A DNA stretch of 64,000 nucleotides from Sphingopyxis sp. JAI108 (GCF_013410105.1 NZ_JACCCJ010000001.1:682001-746000); one strand, 5' to 3'. Positions 27,679 through 36,404 are shown, counted from the stretch's first letter. The notes: generated by a model not told the origin, from the sequence alone. Numbers and translations: made by a program.

Positions 27679-28610
27679 AAATCCTCCTTGTCCTGATTTT
27701 CGCGCCGCTCATTTCGCTCGCTCTGCTCTATTTCCTCTTCCCCGAACAGCTAGTGCAATTGATGCGCTGGCTGATGCGCCGCCGTGCGCGGGTTGTGCGC
27801 AGGACGGTGGTCGTCGACGGCCGAAAATGGCCCTATCTGGAGGGCGGCGACCCGTCGAAGCCGACGCTCGTGATGGTCCACGGCTTCGGCGCCGACAAGG
27901 ATCACTGGACTTTCTACGCGCCCTGGTTGACGCGCGACTATCACCTGATCGCGCCCGACCTGCCGGGGTTCGGCGAGAATGACCGCGACGGCGAGTTGCC
28001 CTTCGACGTGAGCAGCCAGGCGGCACGGCTCAAGGCGTTTCTGGGTGCGCTCGGCATCGACCGACCGCACCTCGGCGGCAACAGCATGGGCGGCTGGATC
28101 GCGCTGCGCTTTGCGATCGATTATCCCGACGCGCTGCGCACGCTGACGCTCATGAACAATGCCGGCATCCTCGGCGCGAATGAAAGCGAGCTGCAAAGGC
28201 TCGCGGCCGACCGCGACTATAATCCGCTGGTGCTCGCCAATCTTGAGGACGCTGACCGGCTGATCGCCTTCGTCGTGCACAAGCCGACGCGCGTTCCCGC
28301 GCGGCTCAAGCCCGTGATCTATGCCGATGCGCTGCGGCATCGCGACCTGCTCGACAAGATTTTCTGGGTCATCGCCGACGAGATGGAGGAAAAGCCGCTC
28401 AACGACGAACTCGGCCAGGTGACGGTGTCGACGCTGATTATCTGGGGCCGCCACGACAAGCTGATCGACGTCAGCTGCGTCGCGGTGCTCGAAAACGGTA
28501 TCGCGAACAGCCGCAGCCATATCTTCGAACATGTCGCGCACGTGCCGATGATGGAGGACCCGAAAGCCACGGCAGAAATCCAGCGCGCGTTCCTGGCGGA
28601 GCATCCCTGA
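27675..28610 (+). CDS. Membrane-anchored alpha/beta hydrolase
   Basis: A 311-residue hydrolase with an N-terminal hydrophobic anchor (residues about 3-22, ILLVLIFAPLISLALLYFLF) followed by a basic stretch RRRARVVRR. The hydrolase core has LVMVHGFGADKDHW, nucleophile in GGNSMGGWIALRF, acid in IIWGRHDKLIDVS and histidine in FEHVAHVPMMEDP. This form resembles membrane-bound lipases such as Psychrobacter/Moraxella Lip1 and ABHD6-like monoacylglycerol lipases. It overlaps the previous gene (ATGA), so the three lipases form one translation-coupled set at the end of the storage-lipid cluster. Confidence 0.86.
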   Translation: MKILLVLIFAPLISLALLYFLFPEQLVQLMRWLMRRRARVVRRTVVVDGRKWPYLEGGDPSKPTLVMVHGFGADKDHWTFYAPWLTRDYHLIAPDLPGFGENDRDGELPFDVSSQAARLKAFLGALGIDRPHLGGNSMGGWIALRFAIDYPDALRTLTLMNNAGILGANESELQRLAADRDYNPLVLANLEDADRLIAFVVHKPTRVPARLKPVIYADALRHRDLLDKIFWVIADEMEEKPLNDELGQVTVSTLIIWGRHDKLIDVSCVAVLENGIANSRSHIFEHVAHVPMMEDPKATAEIQRAFLAEHP

Positions 28611-28619
28611 GGATTCGCC

Positions 28620-28707
28620 AGCCCGGACTTGATCCGGCATCCATGACGCCGATGCGGTGGTGGATCTCGTATCAAGCGTGTCCTGAGCCTGTCGAAGGGT
28701 CCGGGCT
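28620..28707. repeat. Inverted repeat with CCTGAGCCTGTCGAAGG word
   Basis: AGCCCGGAC at 28620-28628 is matched by GTCCGGGCT at 28699-28707. A CCTGAGCCTGTCGAAGG word, seen in sphingomonad intergenic repeats, lies in the 3' arm. It fills the gap between the last lipase and gpsA and may separate the two transcripts. Confidence 0.6.
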
Positions 28708-28772
28708 GACGATGGATGGCTTGCCAACCCCCCAATCCCGCGTCACTCTCCCGCAAAACAGGGGAGAGATAT

Positions 28773-29774
28773 ATGCGCCTCAAAGTGGGCCTGCTCGGCG
28801 GGGGGAGCTGGGGCACGACGGTCGCGGCGCTGGTGTCGCGCAACGCGCCGATCACGCTGTGGGCGCGCGACGCCGGGACCGTCGGCGACATCAATACGCA
28901 TAACGAGAACCGCAAATATCTGCCCGGCATCAAGCTGCCGCCCGCGCTCCGCGCGACCCATGATATGGCCGACGTCGTCGCGGGCGCCGATGTTCTCGTC
29001 ATGGGGGTCCCTTCGCACAGCTTTCGCTCGGTGCTCGAAGAGGCGCGGGGCCACATTCGCCCGTGGGTCCCGGTCATCAGCCTGACCAAGGGGCTTGAGC
29101 TCGCCTCGGGCAAACGCATGACCGAATTGATCGAGGAAGTGCTGCCGGGCCATCCCGTCGGGGTCCTCACCGGCCCGAACCTCGCGCGCGAGATCATGAC
29201 GGGGCAAGCGGCGGCGAGCGTCCTGTCGATGGAGGACGAGATCGTCGTCCGCGCGCTCCAGCCCGTTTTCCACTCGGGGCTTTTCCGCGTTTATACCAAC
29301 ACCGACCTCCTGGGCTGCGAACTCGGCGGGGTGCTCAAGAATATCATCGCGATCGCGGTCGGCATGGGCGACGGGCTGGGCGCCGGCGACAACACTCGCG
29401 CCGGGCTGATGACGCGCGGGCTCGCCGAGATCACGCGGCTCGGGGTGGCGATGGGCGGACGGCCAGAAACTTTCGCAGGGTTGACCGGGATGGGCGACCT
29501 CATCGCGACGTGCACCAGCCCCTTGTCGCGCAACCGCCATGTCGGGGTCGAGCTGGGCAAGGGGCGCCCGATCGATCAGGTCATCGCGGGGATGAACATG
29601 GTCGCCGAAGGCGTGAAGAGCGCACCGACGGTGATGGCGCTCGCCGACAAATATCGTCTCGACATGCCGATTGCGCGCGACGTGTTCGATGTGACGCAGG
29701 GCCGGCGCAGCGCGATGGAGGTGTTCCGCGGCCTCCTCAAATCCAGCGTCGGCGACGAGGCGCATCCCGGCTGA
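28773..29774 (+). CDS. gpsA: NAD(P)H-dependent glycerol-3-phosphate dehydrogenase
   Basis: Reduces dihydroxyacetone phosphate to sn-glycerol 3-phosphate, the backbone for glycerolipids. The 333 residues match GpsA. The nucleotide motif is GLLGGGSWGTT near the N-terminus, and the catalytic lysine is in GGVLKNIIAIAVG. TGMGDLIATCTSPLSRNR and EGVKSAPTVMALADKY are GpsA signatures. The start at 28773 follows GGGGAGAG at 28761-28768. It follows the acyltransferase and lipase genes in the same direction, so the cluster holds both supply and use of glycerol 3-phosphate. Confidence 0.94.
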   Translation: MRLKVGLLGGGSWGTTVAALVSRNAPITLWARDAGTVGDINTHNENRKYLPGIKLPPALRATHDMADVVAGADVLVMGVPSHSFRSVLEEARGHIRPWVPVISLTKGLELASGKRMTELIEEVLPGHPVGVLTGPNLAREIMTGQAAASVLSMEDEIVVRALQPVFHSGLFRVYTNTDLLGCELGGVLKNIIAIAVGMGDGLGAGDNTRAGLMTRGLAEITRLGVAMGGRPETFAGLTGMGDLIATCTSPLSRNRHVGVELGKGRPIDQVIAGMNMVAEGVKSAPTVMALADKYRLDMPIARDVFDVTQGRRSAMEVFRGLLKSSVGDEAHPG

Positions 29775-29894
29775 AATCCGTCTGTTTGGGCGATTTTCAC
29801 CACGAAACGTGCCGAATCATCGTCGAATTGGGAATAAAAGGCGCCGCTCCTTCGTTTCTTCTCCTGTCCAACAGGATCCAGAAGGAGACGAAAA

Positions 29895-30233
29895 ATGAAA
29901 AAATGGACGACGCTGGCGATGCTTGCTGCTCTCCCCGCCACGGCCGCGGTAGCCGCCGTTCCCTATCATTCCATGCCCCCGGGCTTCGAAGCCCCGCGCA
30001 TCCGCACCGCCCCGATCGCGGGCGTCGTGAACCAATATTGGTATAATTACAAAGCCGACATCCTTGAGGCCGAGAAGGAATTGAGAAGCGACCTTCATCG
30101 CGCGACCGACCGCGAAGACCGCTGGGACGCGTGGGATGAATGGACGGTCGAAGTCGTCGATGCCGACAAGGATTATGTGAAGGAAATGCGCGAGAAGGGC
30201 TATCGCAGCGGCCGCGTGACGGTCGGCGGTTAA
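29895..30233 (+). CDS. Small exported protein of unknown function
   Basis: A 112-residue protein I do not recognise. Residues 1-21 form a Sec signal peptide (MKKWTTLAMLAALPATAAVA), leaving a mature part of about 90 highly charged residues. The mature chain is rich in Trp, Asp, Glu and Lys (EAEKELRSDL, REDRWDAWDEWTVEV, DADKDYVKEMREKGYRS) and probably helical. A strong ribosome site (AAGGAG at 29882-29887) precedes the ATG and a perfect intrinsic terminator follows, which suggests a single-gene, well expressed transcript. The periplasm is the likely location. Confidence 0.75.
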   Translation: MKKWTTLAMLAALPATAAVAAVPYHSMPPGFEAPRIRTAPIAGVVNQYWYNYKADILEAEKELRSDLHRATDREDRWDAWDEWTVEVVDADKDYVKEMREKGYRSGRVTVGG

Positions 30234-30270
30234 GCCAAAACCTTTTCCCGAGCCCTGCTCGGGTCGCAGG

Positions 30271-30306
30271 GAAGGGCGGGTGTCATGGGGCACCCGCCCT
30301 TCTTTT
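30271..30306 (+). terminator. Strong rho-independent terminator
   Basis: GAAGGGCGGGTG (30271-30282) pairs perfectly with CACCCGCCCTTC (30291-30302) around an 8-base loop, and TTTT follows. It lies 38 bases after the small exported-protein gene and before the end of the convergent TlpA-like gene. Confidence 0.9.
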
Positions 30307-30330
30307 ATCGTCCAGAAATTTGCTGGCGGG

Positions 30331-30954
30331 TCAGACGCCACCCTCGGCCAGCAGCGTGGTGGCTTCCTTGCCCTGCCAGTCGATCGCGCCGACGACGCGC
30401 CACAATTCGCGCCCTTCGGCGTCATAGAAGATGCTTGTCGGCAGCGCGCTGTTCGCGGCATCCAGCAGGCCGTTCTCGGGATCGAGATAGGGCTGCAGCG
30501 CCTTCAGCCCCGCCTTCTGGAACCAGGGGTCGACCACCGCGGCGCCCTGCAGGTCCTGCGCGACCGCGATAACCGTCATCTTGCCGCCGCTCTTCGCCGC
30601 GAGCGCGTCGAGCGTCGGCATCTCGGCGACGCACGGCGCGCACCATGTCGCCCACAGATTGACGAGCAGGGGACGCCCACGAAACGCCGCCAGCGTCACC
30701 GCCGCGTCGTCGGGGCCGCGAAACGCCGCTGCGGGCGCCGCCGCGCCCTTGTGGCTGCGGTCGACTATATATTCGAATGCGCCGACGCCCTTCGCTTGGC
30801 CTGCCGAAACATTTGCTTGGCCTTGCCCCGCTTGCTCACCGCCGGGCTTTTCCCTATCGCAGCCCGCGATTGATCCGGCCAGCAACAGGCCAAGGATCGC
30901 AAGCGATGGGTTCGGGACGCGACGGATGGCGAATACTCCTGACAGCAACAGCAT
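30331..30954 (-). CDS. TlpA/ResA-like thioredoxin lipoprotein
   Basis: A 207-residue thiol-disulfide protein. The N-terminus has a lipoprotein signal, with [10 protein letters not shown] ending in the lipobox cysteine, so it should be anchored facing the periplasm. The thioredoxin domain has [20 protein letters not shown] with active-site Cys-Ala-Pro-Cys and a cis-Pro near ALPTSIFYD. TlpA-type proteins reduce disulfides, often in cytochrome c or oxidase maturation; no such genes are adjacent. The only good start is the ATG at 30954 (no other ATG or GTG before the lipobox), so its 5' end overlaps argH by 29 bases on the opposite strand. Confidence 0.88.
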   Translation of the reverse strand: MLLLSGVFAIRRVPNPSLAILGLLLAGSIAGCDREKPGGEQAGQGQANVSAGQAKGVGAFEYIVDRSHKGAAAPAAAFRGPDDAAVTLAAFRGRPLLVNLWATWCAPCVAEMPTLDALAAKSGGKMTVIAVAQDLQGAAVVDPWFQKAGLKALQPYLDPENGLLDAANSALPTSIFYDAEGRELWRVVGAIDWQGKEATTLLAEGGV

Positions 30955-32329
30955 GTGGGGCGGCCGCTTCGGTGGCGGACCCGCTGCGATCATGCAAGAG
31001 ATTAACGCATCGATTCCCGTCGACAAGCGCCTGTGGGAAGAAGATATCGCCGCCAGCCGCGCGCACGCCGCGATGCTGGGCGCGACCGGAATCATCGCCG
31101 CGGAGGACGCGGTCGTCATCGATCGCGGGCTGGCGCAAATCGTCGAGGAATTCGCGCGTGACGGCGTTCCGGTCGACCTCGCGCTCGAAGATATCCACAT
31201 GACGGTAGAGGCACGGCTGAAGGAACTGGTCGGCGAGCCCGCCGGCCGTCTCCACACCGCGCGCTCGCGCAACGACCAGGTCGCGACCGACTTCCGCCTG
31301 TGGACCCGCACCGCATGCGAGCGCATCGACGCCGGGCTGGCGGCGATCCAGTCGGCGCTCCTCGCGCGCGCCGACGAGCATGCCGACAGCATCATGCCGG
31401 GTTTCACGCATTTGCAGGTCGCACAGCCGGTCACCCTCGGCCATCACCTGCTCGCCTATGTCGAGATGTTCGCCCGCGACCGGTCGCGCTTCGCCGATGC
31501 GCGCCGCCGCCTCAACGAATCGCCGCTCGGCGCCGCTGCACTCGCGGGGACCAGCTTCCCGCTCGATCGCGATGCGACGGCGTCGGCGCTCGGCTTCGAC
31601 CGCCCGATGGCGAACAGCATCGATGCGGTCTCCGACCGGGACTTTGCGCTGGAATTCTGTGCGTCGGCGTCGATCGCCGCGATCCACCTGTCGCGCCTCG
31701 CCGAGGAAGTGGTGATCTGGGCGAGCCAGCCCTTCGGCTTCATCAGCCTGCCCGACGCCTGGTCGACCGGCAGCTCGATCATGCCGCAAAAGCGCAACCC
31801 CGACGCCGCCGAACTGGTGCGCGGGCGCGCGGGGATGCTGCTCGGCGCATTCCAGCGGCTGGCGGTGATCGTGAAGGGGCTGCCGCTCACCTATTCCAAG
31901 GATCTGCAGGACGACAAGGAGACGGTGTTCGGCGCTTTCGACGCACTCGCGCTGTCGCTCGCCGCGATGACGGGAATGGTCGAAACGCTGACTTTCCGGA
32001 CCGACCGGATGCGCGCGCTCGCCGCGTCGGGCTATTCGACCGCGACCGATCTTGCCGACTGGCTGGTGCGCGAAAATGGCTTGCCGTTCCGCGAGGCGCA
32101 TCATGTCGTCGGCGCCTGTGTGAAGCGCGCCGAGGAACTCGACGTCGAGCTGTCGGCGCTGCCCGCGGCCGACGCCGCCGCGATCCACGCGGCGGTCACG
32201 CCCGACGTGCTTGCCGCGCTCACGGTCGAAGCTTCGGTCGCCAGTCGCGTGAGCTATGGCGGCACGGCGCCCGAACGGGTAAGGCAGGCCGTCGCCACGG
32301 CTCGCGCGGCGCTCGAAGGGACGAATTGA
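30926..32329 (+). CDS. argH: Argininosuccinate lyase
   Basis: Last step of arginine synthesis: splits argininosuccinate to arginine and fumarate. The 467 residues fit. The family signature [12 protein letters not shown] is present, as are the N-terminal [11 protein letters not shown] and [17 protein letters not shown]. The start is the ATG at 30926 ([13 protein letters not shown]). Its first 29 bases overlap the divergent TlpA-like gene. The stop overlaps the ATG of the small lipoprotein gene by one base (TGATG), and lysA follows, so an argH-lipoprotein-lysA unit is likely. Confidence 0.95.
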   Translation: MANTPDSNSMWGGRFGGGPAAIMQEINASIPVDKRLWEEDIAASRAHAAMLGATGIIAAEDAVVIDRGLAQIVEEFARDGVPVDLALEDIHMTVEARLKELVGEPAGRLHTARSRNDQVATDFRLWTRTACERIDAGLAAIQSALLARADEHADSIMPGFTHLQVAQPVTLGHHLLAYVEMFARDRSRFADARRRLNESPLGAAALAGTSFPLDRDATASALGFDRPMANSIDAVSDRDFALEFCASASIAAIHLSRLAEEVVIWASQPFGFISLPDAWSTGSSIMPQKRNPDAAELVRGRAGMLLGAFQRLAVIVKGLPLTYSKDLQDDKETVFGAFDALALSLAAMTGMVETLTFRTDRMRALAASGYSTATDLADWLVRENGLPFREAHHVVGACVKRAEELDVELSALPAADAAAIHAAVTPDVLAALTVEASVASRVSYGGTAPERVRQAVATARAALEGTN

Positions 32330-32580
32330 TGGCGAAGCACCACCTCGTCATGGCAACATTCGCTGCAACCGCGCTGCTCGGCGCGTGCGGCAGCAAGGAA
32401 GATCTGAAGCCCGTGGCGGGCCAGCCCGCCCCGGTCATTCCCGTCGGCGCGACCCGCGCCCCGACCACGGAGGAGCTTACGACGCCTGACGCGCAGGCCC
32501 GGCCCGCGCGCAGCGACGAACTTCTCAAACGATCCGAACAACGCGAAACCGACGATTTCGACTTGCCGCCTCCGGGCTGA
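32329..32580 (+). CDS. Small lipoprotein between argH and lysA (LptM-like position)
   Basis: An 83-residue lipoprotein: hydrophobic stretch MATFAATALLGAC with lipobox LLGAC and a short, Pro-rich, charged mature part (GSKEDLKPVAGQPAPVIPVG near its start, DDFDLPPPG at its end). In E. coli the small lipoprotein LptM (YifL), which helps mature the LPS translocon LptD, is encoded next to dapF; small lipoproteins next to lysA are common in proteobacteria. The position and the CG-x-K-x2-L start after the lipobox hint at the same family, but similarity is slight. Translation is coupled to argH (TGATG). Confidence 0.78.
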   Translation: MAKHHLVMATFAATALLGACGSKEDLKPVAGQPAPVIPVGATRAPTTEELTTPDAQARPARSDELLKRSEQRETDDFDLPPPG

Positions 32581-32610
32581 CTTTCGAATTTTCGGGCCGC
32601 TTCCCTTTTC

Positions 32611-32695
32611 CGTTCGTGCTGAGCTTGTCGAAGCACTGTCCTTCCTGGACCCCGGAAAAAGGAAGAACGGCCCTTCGACAAGCTCAGGGCGAGCG
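32611..32695. repeat. Inverted repeat with GAGCTTGTCGAAG / CTTCGACAAGCTC arms
   Basis: The outer arms GAGCTTGTCGAAG (32621-32633) and CTTCGACAAGCTC enclose inner CTTCCT/AGGAAG arms. This is a common sphingomonad intergenic repeat. It lies between the small lipoprotein and lysA, so it may reduce read-through into lysA. Confidence 0.7.
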
Positions 32696-32720
32696 GTCTT
32701 TGAAGATTAGGATCTGATGC

Positions 32721-33986
32721 ATGGACCATTTTGAACTTCGTGACGGCGTGATGCACGCCGAAGACATTCCGTTGCCGCGTATCGCCGAGGAAATCGGCAC
32801 CCCCGTCTATGTCTATTCGCGCGCGACGCTCGAACGCCATGCGCGGGTGTTTCGCGACGCGCTGAAGGATATTCCGCGCAAGCACATCGCCTTCGCGATC
32901 AAGTGCAATCCCAATCTCGGCGTGCTGCGCGTCCTTGCGCGGCAGGGCTATGGCGCCGACGTCGTCTCGGGCGGTGAACTCGAACGCGCGCTCGCCGCGG
33001 GCATGGCCCCCGAGGACATCGTCTTTTCGGGCGTCGGCAAGACGCGCGCCGAGCTGGCGCAGGGGCTCGACCGCGGCATCGGCCAGTTCAACATCGAGCA
33101 TGAGCCCGAGAGCGTCGCGCTCGCCGAAATCGCCGCGCGCAAGGACATGACGGCGCCCGCGGTGCTGCGCGTCAATCCCGATGTCGATGCGGGCACCCAC
33201 GCGAAGATCTCGACCGGCAAGGCCGAAAACAAGTTCGGCGTCGGCATCGACGCCGCGCCCGAAATCTTCGGCCGCCTGTCGGCGCTGCCGGGGCTCAACC
33301 TGCGCGGCATCGCGGTTCATATCGGCAGCCAGCTTACCAGCCTCGCTCCGTTCGAGGCGGCGTTCAAGCGCGTCGGCCAACTCGTCGCCGACCTCCGCGC
33401 CGCCGGACACAGCATCACCCATGTCGACCTGGGCGGCGGGCTCGGCGTGCCGTATCGGGCGGGTGACAATATCCTTCCGCCGTCGCCGGCCGATTATGGC
33501 GCGATGGTCGCGCGGGTCACGCGCGACTGGGACGTCACGCTGATGTTCGAGCCCGGCCGGGTTATCGCGGGTAATTCGGGGATTTTGCTGACCGAGGTGT
33601 TGTGGGTCAAGCCCGGCGCAATCCACCCCTTTGTGATCGTCGACGCCGCGATGAACGATCTCGCGCGGCCTGCGCTTTATGATGCCTGGCACGATTTCGC
33701 CGCGGTGAAGCCGTCGGGCGAGACGATGACCGCCTCGATCGTCGGCCCGGTCTGCGAAACCGGCGACACTTTTGCGCGCGACCGGCTGGTCGACAAGGTC
33801 GAGTCGGGCGACCTCGCGGTCTTCCGCAGTGCGGGGGCCTATGGCGCGACGATGGCGTCGACGTACAATAGCCGCAGCCTCGTTCCCGAGGTGCTCGTCG
33901 ACGGCGACCGCTATGTCGTCGTCGCCGACCGCATCGCCGCCGGCACGATCATGGCCGCCGAACGCGTGCCCGACTGGATCGACTGA
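32721..33986 (+). CDS. lysA: Diaminopimelate decarboxylase
   Basis: PLP enzyme that converts meso-diaminopimelate to lysine. The 421 residues fit. PLP-binding Lys61 is in HIAFAIKCNPN. HIGSQLTSLAPFEAA and HVDLGGGLGVPYRAGD are fold III motifs, and the second-subunit cysteine region is GPVCETGDTFARDR. A siroheme-synthase-like gene starts 2 bases after its stop, so the two are cotranscribed. Confidence 0.95.
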   Translation: MDHFELRDGVMHAEDIPLPRIAEEIGTPVYVYSRATLERHARVFRDALKDIPRKHIAFAIKCNPNLGVLRVLARQGYGADVVSGGELERALAAGMAPEDIVFSGVGKTRAELAQGLDRGIGQFNIEHEPESVALAEIAARKDMTAPAVLRVNPDVDAGTHAKISTGKAENKFGVGIDAAPEIFGRLSALPGLNLRGIAVHIGSQLTSLAPFEAAFKRVGQLVADLRAAGHSITHVDLGGGLGVPYRAGDNILPPSPADYGAMVARVTRDWDVTLMFEPGRVIAGNSGILLTEVLWVKPGAIHPFVIVDAAMNDLARPALYDAWHDFAAVKPSGETMTASIVGPVCETGDTFARDRLVDKVESGDLAVFRSAGAYGATMASTYNSRSLVPEVLVDGDRYVVVADRIAAGTIMAAERVPDWID

Positions 33987-33988
33987 CG

Positions 33989-34777
33989 ATGGAGCAGCTT
34001 CCCATCTTCCTGAACGTCGCCGGCCGCACGGTCGTGCTGGTCGGGAAGGGGGAGGCTGCCGATGCGAAGGCGCGGCTGATCAGCCGCGCCGGCGGGCGGA
34101 TCGTTCCCGAGTGGGAGAGCGGCGCGACGATCGCGTTCGTCGCGCTCGACGACGAAGCCGAAGCGCGCGCTGCCGCCGAAGGGCTGCGCGCGCGCGGACT
34201 GCTCGTCAACGTCGTCGATCGCCCCGATCTTTGCGATTTCACCACCCCCGCGATCGTCGACCGCGCGCCAGTGACGATCGCGATCGGCACCGGCGGTGCA
34301 TCGGCGGGGCTCGCGAAAGCGATCCGGCAACGCATCGAAGCCTTGCTGCCCGCGCGGCTCGGCGCGCTCGCCTCGGTGCTACAGGCCGCGCGGCTCCCGA
34401 TGAAGGCGCGCTGGCCCGACGCCGCCGATCGTCGCCGCGCGATCGACGCCGCGCTCGCGGCTGGCGGCGCGCTCGATCCGCTCGGCACCGATGCGGCCGA
34501 CCGAGTCGACATCTGGCTTGCGGGGATGCTGCCCGACCGGCCCTCGCGCGTCGAGGTGATCGTGCTGGCCAGCGCCAGCCCCGACGACCTCACCCTTCGC
34601 GCCGCGCGCCTGCTTGGCGAGGCCGATCATGTCTTTCACGCCGCGGCGGTTCCCCCGGCCATCCTCGACCGCGCCCGTGCCGATGCCGCGCATCACATCG
34701 CGGCCGCGCCGCCCGTCGATCCGCCCCCCGGACTGACGCTCTGGATCGATATGCCGATGATCCCGTCCGGCGGGTAG
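33989..34777 (+). CDS. Siroheme-synthase-like: CysG N-terminal domain with degenerate SUMT-like tail
   Basis: A 262-residue protein. Residues about 1-155 match the precorrin-2 dehydrogenase/sirohydrochlorin ferrochelatase half of CysG: an NAD Rossmann start VVLVGKGEAADAKARLI, then NVVDRPDLCDFTTPAIVDR (holding the expected catalytic Asp) and GTGGASAGLAKAIRQRIEAL. Residues about 195-250 look like the beginning of the CysG methyltransferase half (DDLTLRAARLLGEADHVFH followed by AAVPPAILDRARADA). However, the SAM-site GAGPGDP is replaced by LASASPDD and the protein ends soon after. So the methyltransferase is a stub and the real uroporphyrinogen methyltransferase must be elsewhere. Confidence 0.8.
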   Translation: MEQLPIFLNVAGRTVVLVGKGEAADAKARLISRAGGRIVPEWESGATIAFVALDDEAEARAAAEGLRARGLLVNVVDRPDLCDFTTPAIVDRAPVTIAIGTGGASAGLAKAIRQRIEALLPARLGALASVLQAARLPMKARWPDAADRRRAIDAALAAGGALDPLGTDAADRVDIWLAGMLPDRPSRVEVIVLASASPDDLTLRAARLLGEADHVFHAAAVPPAILDRARADAAHHIAAAPPVDPPPGLTLWIDMPMIPSGG

Positions 34778-34802
34778 GGCTGAGGCCGACGCGGTTCCCG
34801 AC

Positions 34803-36404
34803 CTATTCGACGCCCAGCTCGATCGCCCGATCCACCCCGATCGCGTCCAGAAATGCGCTGTCATGGCTGACCACGAGCAGCGCGCCATCATAGGCGGCAA
34901 GGCCTGTTTCGACGGCGTTGAGCGATTCGACGTCGAGATGGTTGCCGGGCTCGTCGAGGATCAGCAGTTGCGGCGGCTGCGGCGCGCCGAGGACGCAGGC
35001 GAGGCCGGCGCGGAGCATCTGGCCACCGCTGAGCGTGCCGGCGATGCGGTCGGCGGCGTCGGCGCGAAAACGGAAGCGCGCGAGCGCGGCGCGACACTGG
35101 TTGTTCGTCGTCCCGGGATTGCGCGCGAGAAAATTGTCCGCGATCGAGCGCGCGGGGTCGAGCAAGGTGACCCGCTGGTCGAACAGCGCGAACGGCACGC
35201 CGACGCGCACCGTCCCCGACCAGGGCACGAGCGTCCCGGCGATGAGCGCGAGCAGCGTCGATTTTCCCGAGCCGTTGGGGCCGGTGATCGCGACGCGCTC
35301 GGGGCCGGCAAGAGTGAGCGACAGATCCTTGATGACCGGCCGGTTCGGGACGTAGCCGGCGCTCACGCGGTCGAGTTCGAGAACCGTGCGCGATGCGGGC
35401 AGGCCGGTCGAAGGCAGGCCGACCGACAGCGGATCGACGACCTCGATCTTGCCGCGCGCGGCTTCGCGCGCCTGCTCCGCGTCGGTGCGCTGGCGTTCGG
35501 CGAGGCGCCGGTTGGCGCCGACGCTTTCCTCGGCGCGGCGCTTGAGCGTCCCGAGCAGGATCGCGGGCTCGTCACCGCGCGCTGCCTTGCGGCGGCCGCC
35601 GGCGTCGCGGCGCGCCTGCCGCTCGGCAGTGACCTGCGCCTGACGCCGCACACGGCCGAGTTCCTTTTCGGCGTCCGCGAGTTCGACCTCGATCGCCGCC
35701 TGCTCGATGTCCTTGCGCGCACGATAGGCGCTCCAGCCGCCGCCATAGCGTGTGGCGCCGAGCGGGGTGAGTTCGACGATCGCGTCCATTTCCTCGAGCA
35801 GTTCGCGGTCGTGGCTGACCACGATCGCGCCGCCGCGCCAGCCGGCGAGAAGATCGCGCACCGCCCGGCGTCCTTCGCGGTCGAGATTGTTCGTCGGCTC
35901 ATCGAGCAGAAGGAAGTCGGGCGCGGCGAACATCGCGCCGGCGAGCGCGGCGCGGGTGCGCTGGCCTCCCGAAAGCGCCGCGAGCGGGGTGTCGGCGGGA
36001 AGCGGCAGGCCGACGGCGGCGAGTGCCGCGTCGATTCGCGCTTCGAGCGTCCAGTCGGCATCGCCGATCTCCTCGACGCTGGCCTCGCCCGCTTCGGCCC
36101 TGCGCAGCAAGGCGAGGGCGCCGCGCGCGCCGAACAGGTCGGCAATGCTTTCGCCCGCCGCGACCTGCACCGTTTGGCGCAGCATCGCGATGCCGCCATT
36201 CGCCGATATGCTGCCCGTCGTGGGCGAAAGCTCGCCGGTCAGCAGGCGCAACAGTGTCGATTTGCCGACGCCGTTGCGCCCGACGAGGCCGGTGCGTTCG
36301 CGCTGGAAATGGAGATCGAGGCCCGAAAGGACGGCGCGGCCGTCAGGCGTGGACCAGCCGAGGTTGGCGAGAGTGATCGATGGAGAGAGGGGAGACATGG
36401 ACAT
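34803..36404 (-). CDS. ABC-F family ATPase
   Basis: A 533-residue soluble protein with two ABC cassettes and no membrane segments, so it belongs to the ABC-F translation factors that act on ribosomes, some of which protect from antibiotics. Walker A motifs are GRNGVGKST and GPNGSGKST. Signature motifs are LSGGQRTRAALAGAM and LSGGQMLRAGLA, and Walker B are LLLDEPTNN and LILDEPGNH (the second has Gly where most have Thr-Asn). The linker between the domains is highly charged with ARRDAGGRRKAARGD. I start it at the ATG at 36404, which has AGGA 6 bases upstream; further upstream a short leader-like frame overlaps it. Confidence 0.9.
   Translation of the reverse strand: MSMSPLSPSITLANLGWSTPDGRAVLSGLDLHFQRERTGLVGRNGVGKSTLLRLLTGELSPTTGSISANGGIAMLRQTVQVAAGESIADLFGARGALALLRRAEAGEASVEEIGDADWTLEARIDAALAAVGLPLPADTPLAALSGGQRTRAALAGAMFAAPDFLLLDEPTNNLDREGRRAVRDLLAGWRGGAIVVSHDRELLEEMDAIVELTPLGATRYGGGWSAYRARKDIEQAAIEVELADAEKELGRVRRQAQVTAERQARRDAGGRRKAARGDEPAILLGTLKRRAEESVGANRRLAERQRTDAEQAREAARGKIEVVDPLSVGLPSTGLPASRTVLELDRVSAGYVPNRPVIKDLSLTLAGPERVAITGPNGSGKSTLLALIAGTLVPWSGTVRVGVPFALFDQRVTLLDPARSIADNFLARNPGTTNNQCRAALARFRFRADAADRIAGTLSGGQMLRAGLACVLGAPQPPQLLILDEPGNHLDVESLNAVETGLAAYDGALLVVSHDSAFLDAIGVDRAIELGVE

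Noticed and set aside
30581..30925. Upstream extension of argH
   Set aside because: It is the TlpA-like gene read antisense; argH similarity begins at the ATG at 30926.
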